A stretch of 64,000 nt of DNA from an uncultured Rhizobiaceae bacterium (GCA_951813045.1 CATOTF010000002.1:3844001-3908000), one strand, 5' to 3'. Numbered from the stretch's first letter, positions 26,380-40,367 are shown. Numbers and translations are program-made. Notes: generated by a model from the sequence alone, not told the origin.

Positions 26380-27666
26380 TCAGTCGCGTATCTGACCGTT
26401 ACCACGCACTACGTATTTAAAGCTGGTCAGTTGATCGACACCAACGGGGCCGCGGGCGTGCATTTTTCCCGTTGCTATGCCGATTTCTCCTCCCATGCCA
26501 AACTCGCCACCATCGGCAAATTGGGTCGATGCATTATGCATCAAAATCGCACTGTCGATTTCATTCATGAAACGCTCAACCGCCGATCCGTCTTCCGCAA
26601 TGATCGCATCGGTATGACTGGACGACCACGACTTGATGTGTTCAATCGCCCCACCGATGCCGTCGACAAGTCCTGCAGTTATAATCGTATCAAGATATTC
26701 GGTGGACCAGTCTTCTTCATTGGCTGCGCCAATTGCGGGAATTTGCGCGCGGATGGCTTCGTCACCGCGTACTTCGCAATCCCGTTCCATCAGTGCATCG
26801 ATCAGGGGCCTGGCGAGGCGTTCCGCGTCGTTCTTGTCAATCAACAGGGTTTCAGCCGCTCCGCAAATGCTGACCCGGCGCAGCTTTGAATTGACAATAA
26901 TATCCACTGCCATATTGAGATCAGCTGACTTATCGACGTAAACATGTACGAGGCCTTCAAGGTGGGCGAAGACGGGAACGCGGGCGTCACTTTGCACACG
27001 TTCCACCAATCCACGCCCGCCACGGGGGACGATGACATCGATTGAACCGTTCAGCCCTTTCAGCATTTCACCGACGGCTGCGCGGTCGGTGACCGGTACC
27101 AATTGCACAGCATCAGCGGGCAAGTCTGCGGATTTCAAGCCCTGAACCATACATTCATGGATGGCGCGGGAGGAATTAAAACTATCCGTTCCACCGCGCA
27201 GAATAACGGCATTCCCGGCCTTCAGGCAGAGCGCACCGGCGTCAGCCGTCACATTGGGGCGGCTCTCGTAGATCACGCCGATGACACCAAGGGGTGTGCG
27301 AACCCGCGAAATATCCAGCCCGTTGGGCCGCTGCCAATTGGCGATTACCTCGCCAACCGGGTCAGGAAATGCAGCGATTGCCTGAAGCGCCGCAGCCATG
27401 TCCAGAATACGCCCTTGCGTCAGTTTGAGCCTGTCCAGCATGGGCGTGGAAAGTCCGGAATCTTCCCCGTTCGCCATATCAATGGCATTGGCGTTGAGAA
27501 TCTTGTCCTGATTGTTACGCAAGACTTCTGCTGCGCCGACTAGGGCGGCGTGTTTTCTTTCCGCTGATGCGGTCGCCAGAATTTTGGAGGCCGCAAGCGC
27601 ATTGCGCCCCATGCCCTGCATGATAGCGGCAATCTCGGCTTCGGTGTGTTGCGTCTTTTCCAGCAT
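26380..27666 (-). CDS. proA: Glutamate-5-semialdehyde dehydrogenase (gamma-glutamyl phosphate reductase)
   Basis: NADPH-dependent reduction of gamma-glutamyl phosphate, the second step of proline synthesis. ATG 27666 ([12 protein letters not shown]) gives 428 residues, the expected length; a longer in-frame reading adds 21 residues with no match. The active-site cysteine lies in [13 protein letters not shown]. Other hallmarks are [40 protein letters not shown] and [20 protein letters not shown] near the end. It follows proB by 25 bases. Confidence 0.97.
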   Translation of the reverse strand: MLEKTQHTEAEIAAIMQGMGRNALAASKILATASAERKHAALVGAAEVLRNNQDKILNANAIDMANGEDSGLSTPMLDRLKLTQGRILDMAAALQAIAAFPDPVGEVIANWQRPNGLDISRVRTPLGVIGVIYESRPNVTADAGALCLKAGNAVILRGGTDSFNSSRAIHECMVQGLKSADLPADAVQLVPVTDRAAVGEMLKGLNGSIDVIVPRGGRGLVERVQSDARVPVFAHLEGLVHVYVDKSADLNMAVDIIVNSKLRRVSICGAAETLLIDKNDAERLARPLIDALMERDCEVRGDEAIRAQIPAIGAANEEDWSTEYLDTIITAGLVDGIGGAIEHIKSWSSSHTDAIIAEDGSAVERFMNEIDSAILMHNASTQFADGGEFGMGGEIGIATGKMHARGPVGVDQLTSFKYVVRGNGQIRD

Positions 27667-27691
27667 CGGTCTGCTTTCTTCGTTCGTATAA

Positions 27692-29930
<2,239 letters not shown>

Positions 29931-30043
29931 TTAGAGCATGCACAGGGTAAACACCATGCCTTCACTCCATTTAGGGAGGTGCGGCATGATGATGGTAAAT
30001 GTGAATGCTCAGGACGTGTTAGAAGATCTCCACCGCCTCAATT

Positions 30044-30592
30044 TCAAGCCGCAACGTTTGAATCGAGTGAACCGAAAATCTGCTCAAAGCGGCTGCGTGG
30101 TAGAACCATCCGGTTGCATTTCACATCGCACCCACGTGTCGGGTTTGAATGAATAGCATCACCTGTCGGTTCGAAACCAAGCTTTATCAGCACCGCCATG
30201 GAAGCACGGTTGTCTTCATAGGCACCTGATGTGATTTCATCCAGCCCGAACTTTCGAAATGCGTGAGATGTCACTGCGCGGGCCGCTTCACTCATGAACC
30301 CTTGGCCCCAAGCCGATTGATCGAGCCAATAACCCAAATCCATCGCACCGTCCTCAGCAGGGACAATGGAGACCGCACCAAGAAACTTCTCCCGATAGAT
30401 ACTGAAAAATGCAGCATCCGACCTTGAACCGTTTTGTTTGATCCACGCCAGCGCGTCGCCTTCGTAATATGGCGACGGGACACGGGTCAACATGCGTGTC
30501 ACATTTGGATTTTGCAGGCCTGCAGTAATTGCTTCCGCATCCACTTCCAAAGGGGGCCTCAAGGTCAGGCGTCTGGTGACGAGGATATCCAT
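30044..30592 (-). CDS. GNAT family N-acetyltransferase (RimJ/RimL-like)
   Basis: A 182-residue acetyl-CoA-dependent acetyltransferase. It begins VTRRLTLRPPLEVDAEAITA, typical of the Acetyltransf_3 group. MDLGYWLDQSAWGQGFMSEA (about 91-110) covers the acetyl-CoA pyrophosphate-binding region. EDNRASMAVLIKLGFEPTGD follows near residue 141. The group acetylates protein N-termini or small amines; the substrate here is not known. It sits between rpmA and obgE, a common place for a GNAT gene in Rhizobiales. Confidence 0.9.
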   Translation of the reverse strand: MDILVTRRLTLRPPLEVDAEAITAGLQNPNVTRMLTRVPSPYYEGDALAWIKQNGSRSDAAFFSIYREKFLGAVSIVPAEDGAMDLGYWLDQSAWGQGFMSEAARAVTSHAFRKFGLDEITSGAYEDNRASMAVLIKLGFEPTGDAIHSNPTRGCDVKCNRMVLPRSRFEQIFGSLDSNVAA

Positions 30593-30657
30593 ATCGGCAT
30601 TCCTTCTTTTCGTCGGTTTGCGTTTTTAATTCCGCCCCACGTTTCTCAACGTTAGAA

Positions 30658-30693
30658 TCAAAAAGGGGAGATGGTGTTCCATCTCCCCTTTGA
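30658..30693 (-). terminator. Rho-independent terminator after rpmA
   Basis: A perfect 13-bp stem, 30662-30674 with 30679-30691, has a 4-base loop. On the minus strand it is followed by a T-run. It ends the rplU-rpmA transcript 60 bases after rpmA. Confidence 0.9.
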
Positions 30694-30751
30694 AAATGTC
30701 CGTTTCGTGACATCCGGGGTTTTGAAACACCGGATGAAACTTTGTGTCCGG

Positions 30752-31021
30752 TTATTCAGCAGCTTCCGCAATCGGCATCACGGATACGTAGGTGCGTTTA
30801 TTGGCTTTGGCTGCAAAAGTGACTTTGCCTTCGGTCAGCGCAAAAAGAGTGTGGTCTTTGCCCATGCCGACATTCGCGCCCGGGTGCCACTTGGTGCCAC
30901 GCTGACGTGCTATAATATTGCCTGGAACGACGGCTTCGCCGCCAAATTTCTTCACGCCAAGACGACGTCCTGCGGAATCGCGACCGTTTCTTGATGAGCC
31001 ACCGGCTTTTTTATGTGCCAT
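30752..31021 (-). CDS. rpmA: 50S ribosomal protein L27
   Basis: A basic 89-residue protein of the large subunit. Its N-terminal tail reaches the peptidyl-transferase centre. [20 protein letters not shown], then LGVKKFGGE and [20 protein letters not shown] are textbook L27 motifs. The N-terminus starts directly with AHKKAGGS, without the cleavable extension seen in Firmicutes. It follows rplU by 35 bases. Confidence 0.98.
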   Translation of the reverse strand: MAHKKAGGSSRNGRDSAGRRLGVKKFGGEAVVPGNIIARQRGTKWHPGANVGMGKDHTLFALTEGKVTFAAKANKRTYVSVMPIAEAAE

Positions 31022-31056
31022 CTGTCTGTCTCCTTCATAAAGGCTAAGCGGAACGC

Positions 31057-31827
31057 TTAACCTTTTGCCTTTTCTTGAGCCTGTGCTTTCCAGTCGTTAA
31101 TCTGGTCGGCGCTGAAAGGCATATATTCATCTACTTTGACGATGTCTTCATCGCTCAAAGCTGCGATTTGAGCAAATGTGGTGATACCTTGCTCGTTTAA
31201 CTGTTTTTCTGCAACAGGGCCGATGCCCTTAATGTCAGTCAGTTTATCTTTTTCGCCACCGGCTGGTGCTGTGGAAGGTGCATCGGAAGCTGGTGCTTCT
31301 TTCTTTTCAGCCTTGGGCTTATCGGCTTTTGCCTCAACCTTTTTGGCATCTTCCTTAGGTGCGGCAGGTGCTGCCTCTTTTTTCGCGGTTGGCTTTGCTT
31401 CAGCCTCAGCTGGCGCTGCATCAGCTTCGCTTATGCTGTCGTTGCCGGCGGCTGCTGCTTTATTAGCGGCTCTTGCTTCGGCGCGTTGTTTGCCGATACC
31501 AGCTGATTTTTTAGTAGGCTTGGCACCATCTGTCAGAATCTCACTGATTTGCAGCATTGTATAATGCTGACGGTGGCCGATGGTACGGCGTGAATTTTGA
31601 CGGCGGCGCTTTTTAAAGGCGATAACCTTGCGGGCGCGGCCCTGTTCCACGATTTCGGCTGTGACCATGGCGCCCTCAACAAGAGGAGTGCCGACGGTAT
31701 TACCAACCATTAGAACTTCATTCAATTGAATCATATCGCCGGGTTCACCGGCTAGTCTCTCGACCTTAAGTTGGTCGTCGGCTGCAACAGAATACTGTTT
31801 CCCGCCGGTTTTGATGACTGCGAACAT
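31057..31827 (-). CDS. rplU: 50S ribosomal protein L21 with long C-terminal extension
   Basis: The first ~103 residues are a normal L21 ([40 protein letters not shown]; then [11 protein letters not shown]), which binds 23S rRNA. The protein continues for a further 150 residues. First comes a low-complexity Ala/Lys/Glu/Pro linker (about 115-190). A compact C-terminal domain follows (about 195-256) with [20 protein letters not shown], then [14 protein letters not shown], a helix-hairpin-helix-like fold. Start ATG 31827 has AGGAAAAAA just upstream. Similar tails occur in other alphaproteobacterial L21 proteins; their role is not known. Confidence 0.96.
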   Translation of the reverse strand: MFAVIKTGGKQYSVAADDQLKVERLAGEPGDMIQLNEVLMVGNTVGTPLVEGAMVTAEIVEQGRARKVIAFKKRRRQNSRRTIGHRQHYTMLQISEILTDGAKPTKKSAGIGKQRAEARAANKAAAAGNDSISEADAAPAEAEAKPTAKKEAAPAAPKEDAKKVEAKADKPKAEKKEAPASDAPSTAPAGGEKDKLTDIKGIGPVAEKQLNEQGITTFAQIAALSDEDIVKVDEYMPFSADQINDWKAQAQEKAKG

Positions 31828-32097
31828 CGTTTTTTCCTTAGTGTTCAAGCAATGTTTTACCCCCAAGAAGGAAGCAAACACCTTTTTGCCAGTCTGGTTA
31901 AAAAATAAGTCTGGTTACGAAATATAAAAGGGCGCAGTTAACCCACGCCTCAATCACGGTGTGGATATAAAGGAACAGCAGCAGGAGTCAAGGAAAATGG
32001 GATGGCGGCTTGGCAGCAATGCGCCAAATGTACTCACGATCCGCGCAATTCTTTTACCGCTACAACATACCCGGACATTTCGCAGAAATTCCTCGAC
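31828..32097. other. Intergenic region between rplU and the atp operon terminator
   Basis: About 270 bases hold the leader and presumably the promoter of rplU-rpmA on the minus strand. AAGGAAAAAA before the rplU start is the ribosome-binding site. I recognise no convincing -35/-10 pair, repeat or structured RNA here. Confidence 0.4.
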
Positions 32098-32133
32098 AAT
32101 AAAAAAAGGCGGCTACCGAAGTGCCGCCTTTGG
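32098..32133 (-). terminator. Rho-independent terminator of the atp operon
   Basis: On the minus strand the stem AAAGGCGGC/GCCGCCTTT (32105-32113 with 32123-32131) is followed by seven or more T. It lies 25 bases after the atpC stop. Confidence 0.92.
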
Positions 32134-32156
32134 AAATCCAGTCGATGCAAATCCAC

Positions 32157-32450
32157 TTATTCAGCGCGCATCTCGTCCGTCATATTCGCTTCGGTTACCG
32201 CAAACTCGGCAAGAACTGTCAATGTTGTCGGTGTGATATCTGCAAACCCGCCGCGTACGAAAAAGCTTTGTTCTTCGCCGTCACTCATTTTCGCAATCAC
32301 CATGCCGGGGCGCAGGGAGGTCATGACGGGGGCGTGGTTCGCCATCACGCCCATATCGCCTTCCGAACCGGGTACGGATACGATTTCCGCATCGCCTGAT
32401 ACCAGAAGTTTTTCCGGCGAAACAAGTTCGAATTTAAATCCGTCAGCCAT
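32157..32450 (-). CDS. atpC: F1 ATP synthase epsilon subunit, short form without C-terminal helices
   Basis: Rotor stalk subunit of the F1Fo ATP synthase. At 97 residues it contains only the N-terminal beta sandwich (FKFELVSPEKLLVSGDAEIV; VPGSEGDMGVMANHAPVMTS; VLAEFAV). The usual product is 130-140 residues and ends in two helices that inhibit ATP hydrolysis; these are absent. The stop is followed almost at once by the operon terminator, so no frameshifted remainder exists. Its start overlaps the preceding small gene in TAATG. In some Alphaproteobacteria a separate zeta protein does the inhibiting, which may apply here (inference). Confidence 0.93.
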   Translation of the reverse strand: MADGFKFELVSPEKLLVSGDAEIVSVPGSEGDMGVMANHAPVMTSLRPGMVIAKMSDGEEQSFFVRGGFADITPTTLTVLAEFAVTEANMTDEMRAE

Positions 32451-32643
32451 TATTTCACTTTCTCCACAAGGGCGGCATCAAAATGTGAGACCGCTTTCTC
32501 GAATTTATCGCGGCAACCGGTGTTACAAAACCCAACAACCTGTCCCCTGTAGTATGTCAGAGAATCTTCCGAAACAGCTTGTCCTGACCATGGACAGGTT
32601 TCGTTGATGACCTGCGACAACTGCAAGGAACCGTCTTTACCCA

Positions 32644-32644
<1 letters not shown>
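32450..32644 (-). CDS. Small Cys-containing (YHS/TRASH-like) protein inside the atp operon
   Basis: A 64-residue cytoplasmic protein with INETCPWSGQAVSEDSLTYY (Cys17), then RGQVVGFCNTGCRDKFEKAV (Cys40, Cys44). The CP-x-S/T-G...FCxxxCxxxF arrangement resembles YHS or TRASH metal-binding domains. Similar short proteins are annotated (probably wrongly) as glutathione S-transferase in Rhizobiales. The gene overlaps atpD and atpC by one base each (TAATG at both junctions), so its synthesis is locked to that of F1 subunits. Role unknown; metal or redox sensing for the ATP synthase is only a guess. Confidence 0.75.
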
Positions 32645-35147
<2,503 letters not shown>

Positions 35148-35188
35148 AGGGGCCTTTCCTCACCTTTCTCGTTAAAACCAGCCGGTTC

Positions 35189-36718
35189 TTATTCAAAACC
35201 TTTGGCGAATGCATCGAGCGCGCTTTTCAAGCTACCAGTCAATTCATCATCCAGGGCTTTTTTCGTACCGATGGACGCAAGCAGTTCCCCGTGATCAGCA
35301 CGAAGCGATGCGAGAAGGCCAGCTTCAAATGCACCAACACGGTTGACGGGCAGTTCGTCGAGATAGCCGTTCACACCAGCGTAAAGAACACAAACCTGTT
35401 CTTCCGTTTTAAGCGGTGAGAATTGTGGCTGTTTCAACAGTTCCGTCAAACGCGCACCACGGTTCAGCAACCGTTGGGTCGAAGCATCAAGGTCGGAACC
35501 AAACTGCGCAAAGGCTGCCATTTCACGATATTGAGCAAGCTCACCCTTAATCGAACCGGCAACCTGTTTCATGGCTTTAACCTGAGCCGATGAACCAACG
35601 CGCGATACCGACAGACCAACGTTCACAGCAGGGCGGATGCCCTGGAAGAACAGGTCGGTTTCAAGGAATATCTGGCCATCCGTGATCGAAATCACATTGG
35701 TTGGAATAAACGCGGACACGTCGTTACCCTGCGTTTCAATAACCGGCAGAGCGGTCAGTGAACCAAGACCATTGTCTTCGTTCAGTTTCGCAGAACGTTC
35801 CAACAGGCGTGAGTGAAGGTAGAAAACATCACCGGGATAGGCTTCACGTCCGGGCGGACGACGCAGCAGCAGGGACATTTGACGATAGGACACGGCCTGT
35901 TTTGAAAGGTCATCATAACCGATCAAGGCGTGCATGCCGTTGTCACGGAAATATTCACCCATGGCGCAACCGGTAAACGGCGCAAGATATTGCATGGGTG
36001 CAGGGTCGGAAGCGGTTGCAGCAACAACGATGGAATAGTCCATCGCGCCGCGCTCTTCGAGAACTTTGACGAACTGCGCAACAGTTGAACGCTTTTGGCC
36101 AATCGCCACATAAACGCAGTAAAGCTTTTCGCTCTCGTCATCACCCGCATGGGCCGGAGCCTGGTTCAGGAATGTATCGAGAATGATCGCTGTTTTACCG
36201 GTCTGACGGTCACCAATCACCAATTCGCGCTGACCACGGCCAACGGGGATGAGAGCATCAATCGCTTTCAGGCCTGTAGACATGGGCTCATGCACGGATT
36301 TACGCGGGATAATGCCCGGCGCTTTAACATCCACACGGGCACGCTGTTTGGATTTGATCGGGCCTTTACCGTCAATCGGATTACCGAGACCATCGACCAC
36401 ACGGCCGAGGAGCTCTTTACCAACGGGAACATCAACGATGGCGCCGGTACGTTTAACCGTATCGCCTTCTTTAATGTCACGGTCATTGCCAAACAAAACA
36501 ACACCAACGTTGTCTGATTCAAGGTTCAGCGCCATGCCTTGAATTCCACCTGGGAATTCAACCATTTCACCGGCCTGAACATTGTCCAACCCGTAAACAC
36601 GGGCAATACCGTCACCAACGGACAGAACCTGTCCTACTTCAGAGACTTCCGCCTCTTTACCGAAATTTTTAATCTGGTCTTTCAGAATTGCGGAAATTTC
36701 CGCAGCACGAATATCCAT
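35189..36718 (-). CDS. atpA: F1 ATP synthase alpha subunit
   Basis: Non-catalytic nucleotide-binding subunit of F1; 509 residues, standard length. The N-terminus [16 protein letters not shown], the P-loop [18 protein letters not shown], and the signature [17 protein letters not shown] are present. Its start directly abuts the atpH stop, so the two are translated together. Confidence 0.98.
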   Translation of the reverse strand: MDIRAAEISAILKDQIKNFGKEAEVSEVGQVLSVGDGIARVYGLDNVQAGEMVEFPGGIQGMALNLESDNVGVVLFGNDRDIKEGDTVKRTGAIVDVPVGKELLGRVVDGLGNPIDGKGPIKSKQRARVDVKAPGIIPRKSVHEPMSTGLKAIDALIPVGRGQRELVIGDRQTGKTAIILDTFLNQAPAHAGDDESEKLYCVYVAIGQKRSTVAQFVKVLEERGAMDYSIVVAATASDPAPMQYLAPFTGCAMGEYFRDNGMHALIGYDDLSKQAVSYRQMSLLLRRPPGREAYPGDVFYLHSRLLERSAKLNEDNGLGSLTALPVIETQGNDVSAFIPTNVISITDGQIFLETDLFFQGIRPAVNVGLSVSRVGSSAQVKAMKQVAGSIKGELAQYREMAAFAQFGSDLDASTQRLLNRGARLTELLKQPQFSPLKTEEQVCVLYAGVNGYLDELPVNRVGAFEAGLLASLRADHGELLASIGTKKALDDELTGSLKSALDAFAKGFE

Positions 36719-37291
36719 CTAGCCGACCTCTTTAAGTGCGAGCTTCAAGGAAGAGAGTTTGGTTTTTAGTGATGTGTCGATTTGACGCGAGCCAATCTTC
36801 ACAATCATGCCGCCCAGAAGTGAAGCATCTTCGCTCATATCAAGGGCAACATCCTTGCCGACAACACCTTTCAGCACTGTCTTCAATTCTTTTGTCTGTG
36901 CAGCAGTCAATTTCTGAGCGACAGTTACCTGCGCGCTGACTTCGCCACGGTGTTCCGCAAGTTTCTGGCTAAATGACACCAGCATGTCGGGAACAGCAAA
37001 CAGACGGCGATTACCGGCAACAACATTAACAAAATTGCCAACAAGGCCGGTTATCTTGGCCTTTGACATGACAGCGCCAATGGCAGCGACCTGATCATCA
37101 GCCGAAAATGCGGGGGATTTGACCAGGCGCATCAGATCATCACTACCTTTAAGGAGATCGCCGAGGCGTTTAAGGTTTTTTTCAACAGCCGGAATCTTCT
37201 TTTCAGAAACGGCCAATTCAAACAGCGCAGACGCGTAGCGTTCCGCCACTCCGGATATTTGACCGGATGCTGAGGAAGTGGAATCTGTCAA
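36719..37291 (-). CDS. atpH: F1 ATP synthase delta subunit
   Basis: Peripheral-stalk subunit that ties F1 to the Fo b subunits; 190 residues. GVAERYASALFELAVSEKKI opens the helical domain and DASLLGGMIVKIGSRQIDTS is the C-terminal family signature. It is the first gene of the F1 operon; the Fo genes lie elsewhere, as usual in Alphaproteobacteria. Confidence 0.96.
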   Translation of the reverse strand: MTDSTSSASGQISGVAERYASALFELAVSEKKIPAVEKNLKRLGDLLKGSDDLMRLVKSPAFSADDQVAAIGAVMSKAKITGLVGNFVNVVAGNRRLFAVPDMLVSFSQKLAEHRGEVSAQVTVAQKLTAAQTKELKTVLKGVVGKDVALDMSEDASLLGGMIVKIGSRQIDTSLKTKLSSLKLALKEVG

Positions 37292-37558
37292 AGGACGGTC
37301 TTCTTGCGTTTGTCAGATATTCTCCGGCTAAATCGCCACAGAAAACCTGATCGTGTTGAGTAAATTCTGTCTTTCACCCGCGCAGCATCACACAGCCCGT
37401 GGGCGAAATCGAGCTTCCCCTAGCACGGGTTTTTTTGAGTCGCAACAGGGTTAAGGCAGGCTTTTGTCATGCTTTTGGATAATTCGGGGTAAGGTGGGGA
37501 AAAACAACAAAATCCAGCAGGTAATATCGGAATTATAGTGGGATAATTCCACAAACCC

Positions 37559-37957
37559 CTACACGATCCAGCCAAAAACATAGGCAATTGGGAAGAATGC
37601 CGCGAATATCTCGGCAATTGTGCCGGCAATCACCGTTGGACCCCAGGATTTGTCGATAACCAGCGCAATTATTCGCCCGATCACCGCAAAAACAAAAGCC
37701 CCGCCCAGTGCCAGATAGAGCAAGGGTTGCGGGTGAAGCATCATGACCACCAGCCCAAACCCCACGTAGACGCCGCCAAACGGCCCCCGTAAGGCCGAAA
37801 GCCCGGCGGTTGTACCCTCAACCAACTGCAAGTCATCCGCGGCCAACATTTTTCGGGGCGCAAACATCAGCGCCAGCCCGACCAGCACGGTTCCCAAAGC
37901 GCAAAGCCACGCCAGCCATTCCCCCAATGATTGCGGAAGGATAAATTCAATCGCCAC
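37559..37957 (-). CDS. Four-helix membrane protein, DUF4345-like
   Basis: A 132-residue protein with four hydrophobic segments (about 13-31, 55-75, 79-98 and 105-130). The second contains GTTAGLSALRGPFGGVYVGF, the type of Gly-rich motif found in DUF4345 membrane proteins (moderate certainty). The first loop begins MFAPRKMLAADD. No function is known. It lies upstream of atpH on the same strand with about 270 bases between; no terminator was recognised there. Confidence 0.65.
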   Translation of the reverse strand: MAIEFILPQSLGEWLAWLCALGTVLVGLALMFAPRKMLAADDLQLVEGTTAGLSALRGPFGGVYVGFGLVVMMLHPQPLLYLALGGAFVFAVIGRIIALVIDKSWGPTVIAGTIAEIFAAFFPIAYVFGWIV

Positions 37958-38115
37958 AGATATTTCCTGAAATTATGATTCGCCGCAGCTTAACCGCACG
38001 GCAGGTCAGCTCAAACCTTCCCATGCAATATTATTCCTTGCATTATCCCTTGCATTATTCCGGCAAGGGCAGGATAAAAATCTAACCTTACGTTATTTGA
38101 AATCAGGAACATCAC

Positions 38116-38535
38116 ATGCAGGAACTCATTCAACGCATCACCACCAGCCTTGGAATTGACGAAGAGATCGCCAATAAAGCGGTGGGCATGATTTTGGGCT
38201 ATATACAAAATGCCGGAGAAGACAGTGCGGTTGCCAATCTGATTGACCAGATTCCAGGTGCTGCCGACATGATCAGTCAATTCGGCTCCGCCGAACCGGC
38301 TGAAAGCGGCGATGGTGGTCTTATGGGCATGGCCATGGGCGCATTATCCAGTGTCACCGGTGGCGGTGATGACGGCATTATGGCTGTTGGTCAACGTCTT
38401 CTGTCTGAGGGACTCGACATGGGCCAAGTCAAAAATATTGCTTCAGAAACCATTGGTTATGCAAAAGAACAGGCCGGTGAAGATGCGGTTGAAGCCGTTA
38501 CCAGCAAAATTCCAGGCTTGAGCGCGTTTTTGTAA
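38116..38535 (+). CDS. DUF2267/DUF2780-like helical protein
   Basis: A 139-residue acidic protein. The N-terminal helical part reads MQELIQRITTSLGIDEEIAN, then KAVGMILGYIQNAGEDSAVA. A Gly/Met-rich middle follows (about 65-95), and the C-terminus ends in VTSKIPGLSAFL. The pattern of two GxPG(A/L) helical repeats is common in Rhizobiales proteins of unknown function. No membrane segment or signal is evident. Two copies of CTTGCATTAT lie just upstream (38037-38056). Confidence 0.7.
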   Translation: MQELIQRITTSLGIDEEIANKAVGMILGYIQNAGEDSAVANLIDQIPGAADMISQFGSAEPAESGDGGLMGMAMGALSSVTGGGDDGIMAVGQRLLSEGLDMGQVKNIASETIGYAKEQAGEDAVEAVTSKIPGLSAFL

Positions 38536-38568
38536 GGCGCGCTTGCGGGAATAACCCTCGCAGTCATC

Positions 38569-38715
38569 CTTTGTCATCCCCGCGCAGGCGGGGAACCATG
38601 TTTACCTTGCGAAGGTGGGCGTCGGTTGAGCAGGATTTTGTCCATACTTTTCGGTATATAACCTTGTTCATCCCTGCTGATAATTGGATCCCCGCCTGAC
38701 GCGGGGATGACAAAG
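38569..38715. repeat. Large inverted repeat (GTCATCCCCGCG type)
   Basis: A 25-base arm at 38569-38593 (CTTTGTCATCCCCGCG then CAGGCGGGG) is matched in inverse at 38690-38715 with a single extra base. Each arm also contains its own small hairpin (CCCCGC/GCGGGG). The unit resembles dispersed REP-like palindromes of many Alphaproteobacteria. It may act as a bidirectional transcription end for the convergent genes on each side. Confidence 0.75.
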
Positions 38716-38761
38716 GTGAGGTGTTTGCACAGCTAAAAACCGCACCTGCCGCCTCACACAC

Positions 38762-39307
38762 CTATGACCACTTAATCGAACAACCCATGCTTGGTGTCTG
38801 GTCGCGTGGGCCTTCGCCGGTCTCGGCAATCTGCATCATCGCATTGATCAATTCGCGGGCCCGTCCTTGACCACCGCCCATATGGGCATCATCGAGCCTA
38901 CCGCGATATTGCAAACCGCCATCTTTATTGAACCCGAAGAAATCCGGCGTGCAAACCGCGCCATAGGCTTTACCCACTTCTTGCGTTTCATCCACCAGAT
39001 ATGGAAATTTATACCCGTATTGGACGGCAAATCGCTTCATATTAGGCGGACTGTCTTCTGCATAATCGCGGTAATCATTCGACATGACAGCCAGAACATT
39101 GACGCCGGCGCTCATTAGTTCAGCCGTATCCGCAGCCGGCCGTTCGCCAATGGCTTTCACATAGGGGCAATGATTGCAGATAAACGCGATCAGCAGCCCT
39201 TTGTCACCGAGATGGTCCGACATCGTAAATGAATTCCCGTCCGGGTCCTTCAACGTAAACTCAGGAGCTTTCCAGCCAAAATCGCAGACCGGTGTATCGA
39301 GCAACAT
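38762..39307 (-). CDS. Thioredoxin-fold (AhpC/TSA-like) protein
   Basis: A 181-residue redoxin. ATG 39307 (MLLDTPVCDFGWKAPEFTLK) is the family start; a longer reading adds 17 unmatched residues. The fold is clear in NSFTMSDHLGDKGLLIAFIC and NHCPYVKAIG, where the resolving CNHCPY motif stands in the place of the thioredoxin CxxC. VLAVMSNDYRDYAEDSP and AYGAVCTPDFFGFNKDG follow. Members are cytoplasmic peroxiredoxin-like proteins of unknown substrate; Cys near NHC and AVC could be redox active. Confidence 0.88.
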   Translation of the reverse strand: MLLDTPVCDFGWKAPEFTLKDPDGNSFTMSDHLGDKGLLIAFICNHCPYVKAIGERPAADTAELMSAGVNVLAVMSNDYRDYAEDSPPNMKRFAVQYGYKFPYLVDETQEVGKAYGAVCTPDFFGFNKDGGLQYRGRLDDAHMGGGQGRARELINAMMQIAETGEGPRDQTPSMGCSIKWS

Positions 39308-39661
39308 GAGTGTGTTCCTTAATGCGCATCGCTCTAATTCGTTCTCACGAAAGAGCAATATTGATATTGGTTTCTGACCCGGACGAATTTGAAAGCTCCA
39401 GCGGGTCGTAATGATACTTATTATAGCAAACGCCTATTAGGAAACAGGGGCATCAATTCATACCAACGGAGCTTTGCATCGAGGCAACTATGCCATCACT
39501 ATGTGGCGAGGAAAATCAGGCTTTCTCCACCCCCGGTGGGTCGATGTTACACGCCAAACCATGCCTGAAGCTCACTATGGAGTTAAAAATCAGGATGGCT
39601 TAGACTCATTGCATATTTGAACGCCAACGCGATCCAATTCCAGGGTTGAGAAATATTCACA
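39308..39661. other. 354-base region without a gene
   Basis: It holds the second copy of the dispersed hairpin repeat at its left end (39319-39360). The rest shows no open reading of convincing composition and no clear terminator. TACCAACGG at 39461-39469 resembles the tip of the IS630 inverted repeat but has no partner. Confidence 0.5.
39319..39360. repeat. Dispersed hairpin repeat, copy 2
   Basis: TAATGCGCATCGCTCTAATT, then CGTTCTCACGAAAGAGCAAT. GCTCT with AGAGC and TTCGT with ACGAA form a nested stem. It matches copy 3 at 44987-45028 at most positions. Confidence 0.65.
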
Positions 39662-40204
39662 GTGACAATCTATCTAATTCGACACGCACAATCAGTGTTC
39701 AATGCGGTCTACGATCCCGACAAGCCGGACCCGATGATATTCGATGCACCGATTACAGAGCTCGGAGAACGTCAGGCTCGGGAGACACAAACTAATGTCG
39801 ACCAACTTGATGTGGCCAATGTTATCGTCTCGCCCTTTACTCGGACGCTGCAAACCGCCCATCTGATCTTTGGGAACAGCATACCGTTCCAGATCAATGC
39901 AATGGTACGGGAACAGGTTCTCAACAGTTGCGACGTTGGAAGCCACCCACAAAAACTTGCGAATGACTATCCTCATCTCGATTTCGATCATCTGGATGAC
40001 TGCTGGTGGCATGATGGGGAAAAGGATCATCGGGGGATTTCAGTTGAGCCCCGTGAGACTCTCGAGCGAAGAGCAGACAAGTTTGTCGAATTCCTGAAGC
40101 GCGAACGGATCCAGTCCACAGCGATCGTCAGCCACGGCAATTTCATTCACGCCCTGACCGGAATAAAACCTGACAATTGCCAAGTGATAAAGTTCGATAT
40201 TTGA
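39662..40204 (+). CDS. Histidine phosphatase family protein
   Basis: A 180-residue phosphoglycerate-mutase-like phosphatase starting at GTG. The catalytic His is in IYLIRHAQSVFN (residue 8), the Arg in FTRTLQTAHLIFG, the second His near VSHGNFIHALTG, and the acidic residue in the middle. The whole catalytic pocket (RHG...RTxQTA...HG) is present. The substrate is unknown; members act on phosphoproteins or small phosphates. Confidence 0.9.
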   Translation: MTIYLIRHAQSVFNAVYDPDKPDPMIFDAPITELGERQARETQTNVDQLDVANVIVSPFTRTLQTAHLIFGNSIPFQINAMVREQVLNSCDVGSHPQKLANDYPHLDFDHLDDCWWHDGEKDHRGISVEPRETLERRADKFVEFLKRERIQSTAIVSHGNFIHALTGIKPDNCQVIKFDI

Positions 40205-40299
40205 GGGAGTTTTAATTCCAGAGGTTTGTAGTGGCTGCAAAATAACTATGAACCAATATTGACGCCCCTGCTCCCAGCACTACACAAATTTTTCAACAA

Positions 40300-40367
40300 A
40301 CCGATATCCTTCAGCGCAAGCATTCTCTCGAACCTTAGTGAGCTCGAATTCGAGAGGTGATATCGGT
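40300..40367. repeat. Nested inverted repeat between the phosphatase gene and priA
   Basis: Outer arms ACCGATATC (40300-40308) and GATATCGGT (40359-40367) enclose inner arms CTCTCGAA (40325-40332) and TTCGAGAG (40349-40356). All are perfect. On the plus strand a short T-run (ATTTTT at 40371) follows, so it could end transcription from the phosphatase gene. It might also be a structured RNA. Confidence 0.5.

Noticed and set aside
32104-32157. Possible frameshift hiding the C-terminal domain of the epsilon subunit
   Set aside because: Only a few dozen bases separate the stop from the terminator, too few for two helices in any frame.
37395-37438. CCCGTG...CACGGG followed by seven T on the plus strand
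   Set aside because: It has terminator shape, but no plus-strand gene precedes it and the loop is long; not called.
39461-39469. TACCAACGG resembling the IS630 end
   Set aside because: Only nine bases match and there is no second end or transposase remnant; could be chance.
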